The notes under the pieces are model-generated. The model did not search any database. It saw nothing but the letters and a program-made list of their open reading frames with translations, and had not been told where the DNA came from. This document shows positions 7,526 through 13,529 of a stretch of DNA of 13,529 nucleotides, piece after piece. The position numbers and the translations under genes are program-made. The number at the start of each line of letters is the position of its first letter. Positions within the stretch are counted from its first letter, which is position 1. This stretch comes from Aculops lycopersici (taxonomy: Eukaryota > Arthropoda > Arachnida > Trombidiformes > Eriophyidae), in the NCBI GenBank assembly GCA_015350385.1, contig WNKI01000006.1, positions 1-13,529 on the forward strand. The letters run 5' to 3'.

Positions 7526-7574
7526 ACCCTAGATTAAATCTTCGCTTATTTTCAAAATAAGCATATTAGGATTC
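7524..7574 (-). tRNA. trnS2: tRNA-Ser2 (TGA, UCN), no D-arm
   Basis: The acceptor GAATCCT/AGGGTTT has seven pairs with wobbles. The anticodon arm CTTAT-TTTGAAA-ATAAG is perfect and carries TGA. The variable region CGA and T-arm AGAT-TTA-ATCT stack directly on the acceptor, and 6 nt replace the D-arm. This is the ancestral place and strand for trnS2. Read on the plus strand, the same DNA would give a TCA (Trp) tRNA with poorer geometry. Confidence 0.75.
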
Positions 7575-7578
7575 TCAA

Positions 7579-7635
7579 GACCTAAATTTAAGGCTTTGAA
7601 GGCCATTAGTTTGATTGAATTTTTAACTTAAGGTC
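7579..7635 (-). tRNA. trnW: tRNA-Trp (TCA), probable
   Basis: The acceptor GACCTTA/TTAGGTC has six of seven pairs. The anticodon arm ATGGC-CTTCAAA-GCCTT carries TCA. The D-arm is AGTT/AACT with a large loop, and only 4 nt replace the T-arm. The gene abuts the cob stop. The complementary strand would fold as a TGA (Ser2) tRNA. I choose Trp because the neighbouring locus is a better trnS2 and no other trnW is visible. Confidence 0.6.
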
Positions 7636-8739
7636 TTATGCGTTAACTAAGAGGATTGAGGAAAAATAAATTATAGACCCCACTTTCCTAAGCCATACGT
7701 ACGGCTCCTCTGCTGGAAGAGCTCCTATCTTTATTAAGAACAAGAAAGAAGCTACTAATATTCAAAAGATCGCAAGCCGGTAGGACCTAAACTTAGTAGA
7801 AAAAGAAAATTTAAACATAGGTATTAAAAAGTAAATTCCTACTGATAAGGCTAGGGCTAGAACACCAGCTGTTTTTCTAGGCAAAGCTCGTAAGATTGCA
7901 TAAGATGGTAAAAAATATCACTCAGGTTGAATGTGTACTGGAGTTTGTATCGGATTGGCTGGCACATTGTTTACGGCATCTCCCAGCGCATAGGGGGTGA
8001 AAAAGGATACTATTAACGAAGCGGCGACCACAATTAAGATGAATAACAAATCTTTTATTGAAAAATATGGATGAAACTCGATTTTATCTACGTTTCTATT
8101 TAATCCCACTCTATTTCTCGAGCCCTGTTGATGTAAGAATGCTAAATGCGCAATCACAGCGAAAGCGAGAACAAAAGGAATCAAGAAATGGAGCGAGTAA
8201 AATCGAGTCAAAGTGGGTGCTCCTACAGAGAAACCTCCCCAAATTCAAACTACTAGCTGATCTCCAATTACTGGTACAATGGAGAATAGATTAGTAATAA
8301 CAGCTACGGCTCAATACGATATTTGTCCTCACGGTAGGACGTAGCCCAAGAAAGAAATTGCTATTAGCAAAATTATGATTAAAATTCCCCTGGTCCAAAC
8401 TTTTTTGTGAACTGACCTTCTGTAGAATATACCCCGGAACAGGTGCAAATAAATAAAAACAAAAAATACTGAAGCTCCGTTTATATGGATAAATCGTAGT
8501 ACCCAACCTGACCACACTTCTCGCATAATTTCTACAACGGAAGCAAATCTTTCAGTGGAGTAAGAAGTATAGTGAAAAGTTAAAAATAACCCAGTTATGA
8601 TTTGAATTCCTAAACAAATTCCTAAGGTAGAACCAAAATTTCAGAAATAAGTTATTCTAGAAGGAGACGGCAGGTCTCACAGTGAAGAGTTAACGATTTG
8701 GTTAATTGGCTGCTTTCGTGCAGGTTGGAGTATTAATAT
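7636..8739 (-). CDS. cob: Cytochrome b
   Basis: Cytochrome b is the haem-carrying core of complex III. The frame is open in code 5, with TGA as Trp. Haem ligands are present with 14-residue spacing: H85 (FIHINGAS) and H99 (YLHLFRG), then H184 (YSLHFLIP) and H198 (IAHLAFLH). The Qo motif PEWYFLPSYAILR is intact, with W from TGA. The N-terminus LWDLPSPSS matches the family IDLPxPS. The C-terminus KMGALPAEEPYVW ends with TAA (7638-7636). The start ATA at 8739 directly follows trnT. An in-frame ATG at 8787 would extend into trnT and nad6 through a run of ten A and is rejected. Predicted length is 367 residues. Confidence 0.95.
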
Positions 8740-8740
8740 A

Positions 8741-8785
8741 GCCGATTTTTTTTTTCGAAATTTTACAAAAATTTCATTTCTCGGC
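8741..8785 (-). tRNA. trnT: tRNA-Thr (TGT), armless
   Basis: A perfect anticodon arm, AAATT-TTTGTAA-AATTT, carries TGT and can extend by G-C. The acceptor GCCGA/TCGGC has five pairs. About 5 nt replace the D-arm, and a G followed by ten A replaces the T-arm. It is about 45 nt long. It fits exactly between an incomplete nad6 stop and the cob ATA. The ancestral position is beside trnP, on the other side of nad6. Confidence 0.7.
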
Positions 8786-9227
8786 ATAAGAAAAATCGCA
8801 TAGGTTGGTCTTGTCTGGATAGTACGTATAAAAAAGAAAAGAAATAGATTAATACCAGGATTACTGCCATAGTCACTATTTGTATAGAAAAAAAGGCTGA
8901 TTTAACTGTCTCTCTAGTCACACTTTTGAAGGATTCTCTTAATAATCATGTTATAATTGAAATTCCAGCAATTATTGGTATTGTTCTTGATTTTATTGAC
9001 TTCTCGTTTGGTAAAAGGGATGCCAAAATTATAAATATTATTAAAATACCTCCCACAAAGAGTATATAAAGAATAATTACGAAAGCTGACATCACTCCCA
9101 ATCAGTAACATATAACAAAAGAGGAAGATGAAATTCCAAGCAAAATTAACATTATTTTAACAGGATTCGTTGACGACACATTTAGCAAGGCAAATACTGC
9201 AGTTACTGTTAACATCAGCGTTATCAT
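8786..9227 (-). CDS. nad6: NADH dehydrogenase subunit 6
   Basis: ND6 is a small membrane subunit of complex I with the mobile pi-bulge helix. The frame starts at ATG (9227-9225) and reads MMTLMLTVTAVFALL. The core is SAFVIILYMLFVGG, then ILMMFMILASLLPNEK, matching the family VGGMLVLFxYxxSL region. The C-terminus ends QDQPMRFFL. I end the gene at a bare T (8786) before trnT, giving 147 residues. If read on, it would reach TAA at 8765-8763 inside trnT (154 residues), so the true stop is probably made by polyadenylation after tRNA removal. The start is back-to-back with trnP on the other strand. Confidence 0.9.
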
Positions 9228-9278
9228 TTCTCTTTAGCTCTTAGAGCATCAGCTTTGGGTGCTGAAGGATTTTGAGAC
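9228..9278 (+). tRNA. trnP: tRNA-Pro (TGG), weak acceptor
   Basis: A perfect anticodon arm, TCAGC-TTTGGGT-GCTGA, carries TGG. The D-arm is GCTC-TTA-GAGC. The acceptor is poor: only TCTC/GAGA is clear, and ends are uncertain by about 2 nt. It keeps the ancestral place and strand between nad6 and nad4L and overlaps the longest nad4L frame. Confidence 0.65.
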
Positions 9279-9549
9279 AGTTTGGTTTGTTCTTTGCTTG
9301 TCTTATTTGATTTCATGTTCCTTGTTCTGGTTCTCTTTCGGCAAAAAACTACTAGTTCTTATGTCCCTTGAACTAGCCATAGTAGTTACAGTAGCTTTAT
9401 TTCTATCCTCGATTCATGGCAGTTTTAACTCTTATTTGTTTACGATCATTCTTTGCTGTTTCTTAGTTTCAGACAGAGTATTGGGGGTTAGTCTTTTAAT
9501 TTCTTTTTCCCGTTCTAGAAGCGATTCCCCTTCATTAAGAAGAGTGTAA
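9259..9549 (+). CDS. nad4L: NADH dehydrogenase subunit 4L
   Basis: ND4L is a small three-helix complex I subunit. The key region is KKLLVLMSLELAIVVTVALF, with the conserved Glu of the LxSLE motif in helix 2, then helix 3 with the cysteine-containing SYLFTIILCCFLVSDRVLG. The stop TAA (9547-9549) shares its last A with the nad4 ATG (TAATG), indicating a shared mRNA. The start is unsettled. GTG at 9259 gives 96 residues but overlaps trnP by about 20 nt. TTG at 9298 is the first standard start beyond trnP and gives 83 residues. Confidence 0.85.
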   Translation: MLKDFETVWFVLCLSYLISCSLFWFSFGKKLLVLMSLELAIVVTVALFLSSIHGSFNSYLFTIILCCFLVSDRVLGVSLLISFSRSRSDSPSLRRV

Positions 9550-10781
9550 TGGTTACCGTTCTTTCCAGGTTTTATATGGCTTCTTGTACTAAGGTTCTTA
9601 CTTTTTTGAGTCCTGCTTTGAAACCGGATATCTTTAGAATTTCATTGTGCATTTTATGTTTAGCTACTTGGGGCTTTTTAACGAGGTCCACGTCATTTTC
9701 TATGCCCCATGATCAAGATTATAAAACTTTTATTTTTCTCCTATCAGCAATTTTTACTAGTCTTATAGCGTGTTTTTTAACCAAAAATCCTATAATTTTT
9801 TTTATTTTTTTAGAGATAACTGCTTTACCCATATTTTTTTTGATTAATTATTTCTCTAAAGATCACGATAAACTTAGAGCTTCCTTATTTATAATTTGCA
9901 TCAACATATTTGGCTCTATTCCTTTTTTTATTTTTGTGCAGTCTATGAACACTCAAAGTTTTTTTAGGGGATTTTTATTTTTAAATTTTCATGAGTCTAT
10001 TTGTGAAAGGGGTTTAATTACCTTTTGTCTATCTTTAATACTTCTCTCAAAAGTTCCAGTAATCTTTTTACATTTCTGGCTTACAAAAGCACACGTTGCA
10101 GCTTCAGCTGCTTGTTCCATGTTGCTAGCTAGCCTGATGCTTAAGCTTGGAACCTTTGGGTTAATCAGGTACTCTGTGTTTGTTTGTACCGTTGGTCTAC
10201 TTTTTACTTATATTACTCTTCCTTTAAGGGTATTTAGATCTTTTGTTTTCTCCATTTTTATAATTCGTTATTTCGATCTTAAGGGGTTAGTAGCATGTTC
10301 CTCTATCGTTCACATGGCTTTACTTGTTCCTTTCTGCATAAATCAGTGCACTTTGATAAGGCTTCCGTCTATTCTTATAATGCTCGGGCACGGTCTATCT
10401 TCTTTATGCATATTTTTTATAGTATCCTTAATATATGAAAGATTCTACAATCGATCTATTGATTTTACAAAAAATCTAGAGAGGGTAGGTAAATCTTTTT
10501 CAATAATTTTCCTAATTTTCTTCTTTTTTAACTTCGGAGTCCCCCCTTTTATTAATTTTTTAAGAGAGTTCCTAAGATGCTCCTTAATTTTGAGGTACAG
10601 GATAGAATTTTTGATGGCCTTTATGGCTTGTTTAGTTAGATTTACAGTGTTTTTTATATTTGTTATTACAAAAAGTCTTTTTGGAAAAAAAAATTCTTTA
10701 CCTTCGGGGGTGGGGGACTCTCCTAGATTAACGCTTATTAGTGTGGTACCATTTGCTTTGTTTTTACCCTTGCTTTTCTAG
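9549..10781 (+). CDS. nad4: NADH dehydrogenase subunit 4
   Basis: ND4 is a large antiporter-like proton-pumping subunit of complex I. The 410-residue frame starts with ATG in the TAATG overlap with nad4L and ends with TAG (10779-10781), whose last base is the first base of trnH. Recognisable segments are FWLTKAHVAASAACSMLLAS, LMLKLGTFGLIRY (compare LLKLGGYGLxR), SSIVHMALL and GHGLSSLCIFFIVSLIYER. Compared with the usual KAHVEAPxxGSM signature, Glu and Pro are replaced by Ala and Ser here. The protein is about 30 residues shorter than typical ND4. Confidence 0.95.
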   Translation: MVTVLSRFYMASCTKVLTFLSPALKPDIFRISLCILCLATWGFLTRSTSFSMPHDQDYKTFIFLLSAIFTSLIACFLTKNPIIFFIFLEITALPIFFLINYFSKDHDKLRASLFIICINIFGSIPFFIFVQSMNTQSFFRGFLFLNFHESICERGLITFCLSLILLSKVPVIFLHFWLTKAHVAASAACSMLLASLMLKLGTFGLIRYSVFVCTVGLLFTYITLPLRVFRSFVFSIFIIRYFDLKGLVACSSIVHMALLVPFCINQCTLIRLPSILIMLGHGLSSLCIFFIVSLIYERFYNRSIDFTKNLERVGKSFSIIFLIFFFFNFGVPPFINFLREFLRCSLILRYRIEFLMAFMACLVRFTVFFIFVITKSLFGKKNSLPSGVGDSPRLTLISVVPFALFLPLLF

Positions 10782-10833
10782 CTCTAATAGTTTAAGTAAA
10801 ATATCGCTTTGTGGTGGCGAAGATTTTTAGAGC
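10781..10833 (+). tRNA. trnH: tRNA-His (GTG)
   Basis: A perfect seven-pair acceptor, GCTCTAA/TTAGAGC, encloses a TA linker and the D-arm GTTT/AAAT. The anticodon arm TCGCT-TTGTGGT-GGCGA carries GTG. The T-arm is lost (about 6 nt). It is 53 nt long, at the ancestral site between nad4 and nad5, and its end fixes the nad5 start. Confidence 0.9.
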
Positions 10834-10834
10834 A

Positions 10835-12425
10835 ATACCTATGCGCAGTTTATCATCACTATCATTTGTTTCTTTACTCTTACTTTTAACTTTATTGGAG
10901 AGATTTCGAAGAGAGGGGATTATTTTTTCACTTTTTCCCTCTTTTATAGGTAGCGCTTCTGAGTTACATTTAGGGATAGTCAAAAGACCGATTTCCTTAA
11001 TTTTTTTAGTTATGCTCTCTATAGTCTCTGTTCTTGTGTATTCCTATTCGGAAGCTTATATGGAGCACTATAACAATAAGAAATTCCTAACTTTACTTTT
11101 TTTATTTGTTCTTTCTATAATCTTTCTTAGTGTAAGATTTACCTCCTTACCTCTTATAATTGGATGGGACTACCTAGGTTTAACCTCCCTATGCTTAATT
11201 ATAATCTATCCTAATAAATTTACTAAGATATATTCTTTTCTTACAATAATTTTTAATCGTGTTGGCGACGTCGCTATAATTGTGTTTATTTGTTTTTTAT
11301 TACTATCTCTTACTAAATTTCACGTTTTTCCTATCTATTTTGTAAAACTGTGTATGGTTAGGCTACTAATTTGTTTAGTTTGCAAAAGAGCCCAATTTCC
11401 GATATCATCCTGGCTCCCAGCTGCTATAGCGGCTCCTACCCCCATTTCCGCCATAGTTCACTCTTCCACATTAGTGACAGCGGGGGTTTTATTAGCAGCG
11501 ATTTTCATAGACTTTATAAGAATATTCATTCTTTCACCTATTTTGCTTGTTTTATCTTCCTTAAGTTTCCTCTCTGGAGGTTCAATGGCCTCAGTTGAGC
11601 CTGATTTAAAAAAAACTATTGCTTTTTCTACTATAAGCCAAATTAGAATAATGATTATTTTTATTTGCCTTTCCTTTAACTCCATTTCTATGTGTCACAT
11701 ACTATATCATGCCTCTTTCAAAAGGCTTTTGTTTTGCTGTGCTGGCACTTTTTTCTCCTATTCTTTTATGTCTCAGTATGCTAAGAATTCAAGATTTTCT
11801 TCCGGTTTTCTATTTTTACCCTACACTCTCTTATTTATTTCTTGTTTCGGAATGACAGGACTGATAACTTCCTCTTCTTTTTTCACCAAAGATGTTCTGT
11901 TAGAACTACTTCACGATGTTTCCTACTCTATATTTATTCTTATCTTATTTTCTAGTGCCATCTCCATTTTTTATATTGGGAAGCTGTTAGAGTCTGGGTC
12001 ACAAAATTTGTGGTCTTTTAGGTCAGCTTGTATAAAATCCTTTGGACAAACTCGGGTCACTTCTTACGGAGTGTTTTGTTTAGGGATAGGGGCTCTTCTT
12101 AGGGAACTTTTAATTTCTAGTTTTTGCCCATCTCAAGAGACACAAGACTTTCTGTGCTCTTTGTTGGTACTTGCAACTGGGTTTTACACCTTATATAAAA
12201 TTCCTAAACTTATATTGATAGTAACATCTGATATTTTATTAATAAAAACATTCTCTTTCAGTCTCTGATCTCATACAATTTCCAACAATGTACTAAACCC
12301 ATGACATATTTCGGATCATTTCTTCTTCAAACCTTATGCAATTTTCCCATACTTTTACCGATTGACGTCTGGGTCATTCTATGGGTTTCTATCTCTAGCT
12401 ATGCTAATCTTTGTATTGGGATTTT
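10835..12425 (+). CDS. nad5: NADH dehydrogenase subunit 5
   Basis: ND5 is the distal antiporter-like subunit of complex I, with the long lateral helix. I chose ATA at 10835, which follows trnH after one discriminator base; GTG at 10811 lies inside the tRNA. The frame contains YSEAYMEHYNNKKFL, GWDYLGLTSLCLIIIYPNK, NRVGDVAIIV, SSWLPAAIAAPTPISAIVHS and STLVTAGVLLAA, all diagnostic. A TGA at 12266 is Trp, so the gene does not end there; the frame continues about 53 more codons (FYGFLSLAMLIFVLGF). It ends with a bare T at 12425 just before trnF, to be completed by polyadenylation. Predicted length is 530 residues, slightly short for the family. Confidence 0.95.
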
Positions 12426-12477
12426 ATTCCAATAGTTTACATAGAACGTGACATTGAAGCTGTCAAAGCATAGGAAT
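12426..12477 (+). tRNA. trnF: tRNA-Phe (GAA)
   Basis: The acceptor ATTCCAA/TAGGAAT has six of seven pairs. After a TA linker comes the D-arm GTTT-ACATA-GAAC. The anticodon arm TGACA-TTGAAGC-TGTCA is perfect and carries GAA. Only 5 nt replace the T-arm, for 52 nt in all. It is at the ancestral position after nad5 and defines that gene's incomplete stop. Confidence 0.9.
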
Positions 12478-12488
12478 AAAGGGAACTA

Positions 12489-12543
12489 GCCTTAATGATC
12501 TAGAAGATGAAAACCTCTCGTGTTGCTATTTACACCACAAGGC
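12489..12543 (-). tRNA. trnE: tRNA-Glu (TTC)
   Basis: The anticodon arm AGAGG-TTTTCAT-CTTCT carries TTC. The D-arm is GTGT/ACAC with an 8-nt loop. The acceptor GCCTTG/TAAGGC has six pairs with one wobble, and about 6 nt replace the T-arm. Eleven bases separate it from trnF on the opposite strand. Confidence 0.8.
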
Positions 12544-12552
12544 CTATGACAT

Positions 12553-12602
12553 AGCAGGTGCGGGAAGCTAGGCGGCCTTATCAAGGCCTCCTCTTATCTG
12601 CT
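12553..12602 (-). tRNA. trnI: tRNA-Ile (GAT), translocated
   Basis: The anticodon arm GGCC-TTGATAA-GGCC carries GAT with four strong pairs. The acceptor AGCAG/CTGCT has five clear pairs. The D side has about 9 nt, and the 3' side is long and unstructured. It lies between trnS1 and trnE, where ancestral arthropods have no gene. It is the only trnI candidate I see. Confidence 0.6.
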
Positions 12603-12603
12603 C

Positions 12604-12648
12604 AGAAACCTTTGAGGATAGAAGTTAGAAGCTTCATTATTGGTTCCC
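12604..12648 (-). tRNA. trnS1: tRNA-Ser1 (TCT, AGN), armless
   Basis: The acceptor GGGAACC/GGTTTCT has seven pairs with wobbles. The anticodon arm GAAG-CTTCTAA-CTTC carries TCT, as expected for reading AGA/AGG as Ser. About 6 nt replace the D-arm and about 9 nt the T-arm, for 45 nt in all. It abuts trnN with no gap. Confidence 0.8.
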
Positions 12649-12702
12649 TTGGGGATTGAACTCTTCAGTAACAATGAAGCGCTTATTCATAGCTTTCCCC
12701 AA
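12649..12702 (-). tRNA. trnN: tRNA-Asn (GTT)
   Basis: A perfect seven-pair acceptor, TTGGGGA/TCCCCAA, encloses the D-arm GCT-ATGAATA-AGC. The anticodon arm CTTCA-TTGTTAC-TGAAG is perfect and carries GTT. Seven nt replace the T-arm. It is 54 nt long and the best-formed tRNA of this cluster. Confidence 0.92.
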
Positions 12703-12744
12703 AGCTTTTTTTATGCAAGTTCGAAATTTGCTTCTCCAGCTAAA
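12703..12744 (-). tRNA. trnR: tRNA-Arg (TCG), armless
   Basis: The anticodon arm GCAAA-TTTCGAA-CTTGC carries TCG, with four pairs and one mismatch. The acceptor is weak (AGCT/AGCT plus a wobble) and may overlap trnN by about 3 nt. Both side arms are lost. It fills exactly the space between trnA and trnN, in ancestral order. Confidence 0.65.
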
Positions 12745-12787
12745 AGACTTTTTCATTCAACCTAATGCAAATAGGTTACTAAAGTCT
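12745..12787 (-). tRNA. trnA: tRNA-Ala (TGC), armless, 43 nt
   Basis: The acceptor AGACTTT/AAAGTCT has seven perfect pairs. The anticodon arm ACCTA-TTTGCAT-TAGGT has five perfect pairs and carries TGC. Only 4 nt (AGTA) replace the D-arm and 8 nt the T-arm. Because every stem is perfect, this is the clearest proof of armless tRNAs in this genome. It lies one base after the nad3 stop. Confidence 0.9.
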
Positions 12788-12788
12788 A

Positions 12789-13142
12789 TTAACTCACCCA
12801 TTCTAATTTTTCATTAGACCACTCTACTAGAAGTCCTCAAAGGAGTAAAGAAACCATAAAAAATACAGCTCTTGAAGTGGTGACTCCTCCACTAGAACCA
12901 ACAAAAGCAGGAAAAATCAAACATAATTCTAAATCTAAGAGAAGGAAAATTAGAGCCACCATAAAATATTGAATCGAAAAAGAAAATCGAGAGTAAAAAT
13001 ACCTGGTATACCCGCACTCGAATGACGCACCCAAATTTTCCTCAAACTTAGAATTTTTGCTGAGAAGGTAAAATCCTAGCAAAACTCCCAAAGGTAAAAA
13101 AATTGAAATAATAAGAGCTACATACGCAACTAGCAAATTAAT
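12789..13142 (-). CDS. nad3: NADH dehydrogenase subunit 3
   Basis: ND3 is a small complex I subunit whose loop, with a conserved Cys, lies at the quinone site. The frame starts at ATT (13142) and reads INLLVAYVALI. The loop SKFEENLGASFECGYTRYFY contains the conserved ECG Cys. The helix IQYFMVALIFLLLDLEL is typical, and the C-terminus LLWGLLVEWSNEKLEW matches the family. The first Trp there is TGA (12839-12837) and would be a false stop in the standard code. The stop is TAA (12791-12789). Predicted length is 117 residues, normal for the family. The start borders the degenerate trnG, and TTG at 13136 is an alternative. Confidence 0.95.
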
Positions 13143-13192
13143 TCTCTAGCTTGGAAGGCTGAGATGCTCTAAAGCTTTTGCTTTAGCAATTT
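13138..13192 (-). tRNA. trnG: Probable tRNA-Gly (TCC), degenerate
   Basis: The anticodon-like loop CTTCCAA with TCC is held by AGC/GCT, extendable to TCTC-AGC/GCT-A-GAGA with one bulge. A strong hairpin (13186-13169) could serve as a D-arm. No clean acceptor is visible: short AT pairings would overlap the cox3 end and the nad3 start. Position between cox3 and nad3 is the ancestral trnG site, and no other trnG is seen. Ends are approximate. Confidence 0.45.
13169..13186 (-). repeat. Seven-bp inverted repeat at the cox3 stop
   Basis: CTAAAGC-AAAA-GCTTTAG on the minus strand is a perfect 7-bp hairpin with a 4-nt loop. The cox3 stop TAA (13185-13183) lies in its first arm. It may be part of trnG or a processing signal at the cox3/nad3 junction. 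Confidence 0.7.
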
Positions 13193-13529
13193 AAATAGTA
13201 TAAAAAAAAGAATAAAAAAATTCAAACTACGTCGACGAAATGCCAATATCAAGAAGAAAGCTCAAAGGAAGTGTATCTATCCTTAGCCATGGACAATCCA
13301 AGACCCCGAGTTAGGGAAATAAGTAAATAAATAGTACCAATTAATACATGAATCCCATGAAACCCTGTAAGGATGAAAAAGGAAGTACCGAAAGCTCTAT
13401 CTCTAATTCTAAAAAAAGATCTGTTATACTCTATAAGTTGAAGGGCTGTGAAAATTAAACCTAAAATACAAGTCAAAAAAAGAAAAGACTGAGAAGCCTT
13501 TAGACGTCCTTGGTCTATCATATGATGCC
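13183..13529 (-). CDS. cox3: Cytochrome c oxidase subunit III, C-terminal part (continues from position 1)
   Basis: This is the remainder of COX3, continuing the codon split at the window edge. It reads HHMIDQGRLKAS, then FTALQLIEYNRSFF, RAFGTSFFILTGFHG and IHVLIGTIYLLISL, the standard helices with the conserved FHG.HV signature. In code 5 the frame passes a TGA (13251-13249, Trp) and continues WYWHFVDVVWIFLFFF, the canonical COX3 end, to TAA at 13185-13183. The stop lies inside a short hairpin at the start of the trnG region. Confidence 0.96.

Noticed and set aside
8746..8755. Ten-A run as a frameshift or pseudogene signal in cob
   Set aside because: It lies upstream of the chosen cob start, inside trnT. 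The cob frame itself is intact.
12266..12268. TGA as an early nad5 stop followed by about 160 nt of noncoding DNA
   Set aside because: TGA is Trp here. The frame continues with an ND5-like helix and ends at trnF.
1..13529. Nuclear copy of mitochondrial DNA (numt)
   Set aside because: All 13 genes are intact in code 5, the ends join in frame as a circle, and the tRNA set is complete.

Overview
The window is a complete animal mitochondrial genome of 13,529 bp, not a bacterial or viral segment. It is cut open inside cox3: the minus-strand cox3 frame leaves position 1 and re-enters at 13529 without losing a base, so the molecule is circular and both window edges fall in one gene. All 13 protein genes, both rRNAs and candidates for all 22 tRNAs can be placed. 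The invertebrate mitochondrial code (table 5) is needed: TGA is Trp at conserved sites in cox3, cob, nad2, nad3 and nad5, AGA/AGG read as Ser, and ATA as Met. Under the standard code several genes look broken, but they are intact.

Layout (most genes lie on the minus strand, so read right to left). Minus strand: cox1, cox2, trnK, atp8, trnD, atp6, cox3, trnG, nad3, then trnA-R-N-S1-I-E. On the plus strand, in their own direction of transcription: nad4L, nad4, trnH, nad5, trnF, with trnP just upstream of nad4L. Minus strand again: nad6, trnT, cob, trnW, trnS2. Plus strand: trnL2, trnY, (trnQ on minus), trnV, trnL1, nad1. Finally rrnS, rrnL, nad2 and trnM on minus, with trnC on plus just before cox1.

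The backbone is the ancestral arthropod order. No trnL2 lies between cox1 and cox2, so it is the non-pancrustacean (chelicerate/myriapod) pattern. The departures are both rRNAs inverted onto the cox1 strand, trnD moved between atp8 and atp6, trnI between trnS1 and trnE, trnT between nad6 and cob, and reshuffled trnW, M, Q and Y. The tRNAs are extremely short (about 43 to 61 nt), and several lack both side arms. trnS1 has a TCT anticodon. Small size, shrunken tRNAs, TCT for Ser1 and near-ancestral protein order together suggest an acariform mite. Eriophyoid (gall) mites are a family I recall with genomes near this size; that placement is inference only.

The genes encode subunits of complex I (nad1-6, nad4L), III (cob), IV (cox1-3) and ATP synthase (atp6, atp8), plus the rRNAs and tRNAs that translate them. 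Packing is extreme: tRNAs punctuate nearly every junction, stop codons are often left as T or TA, and two TAATG overlaps join atp6/cox3 and nad4L/nad4. No stretch over about 30 nt is clearly free of a gene, so there is no conventional control region; the best remaining candidate is a poly-G tract near 4681-4690. I found no non-mitochondrial system here.
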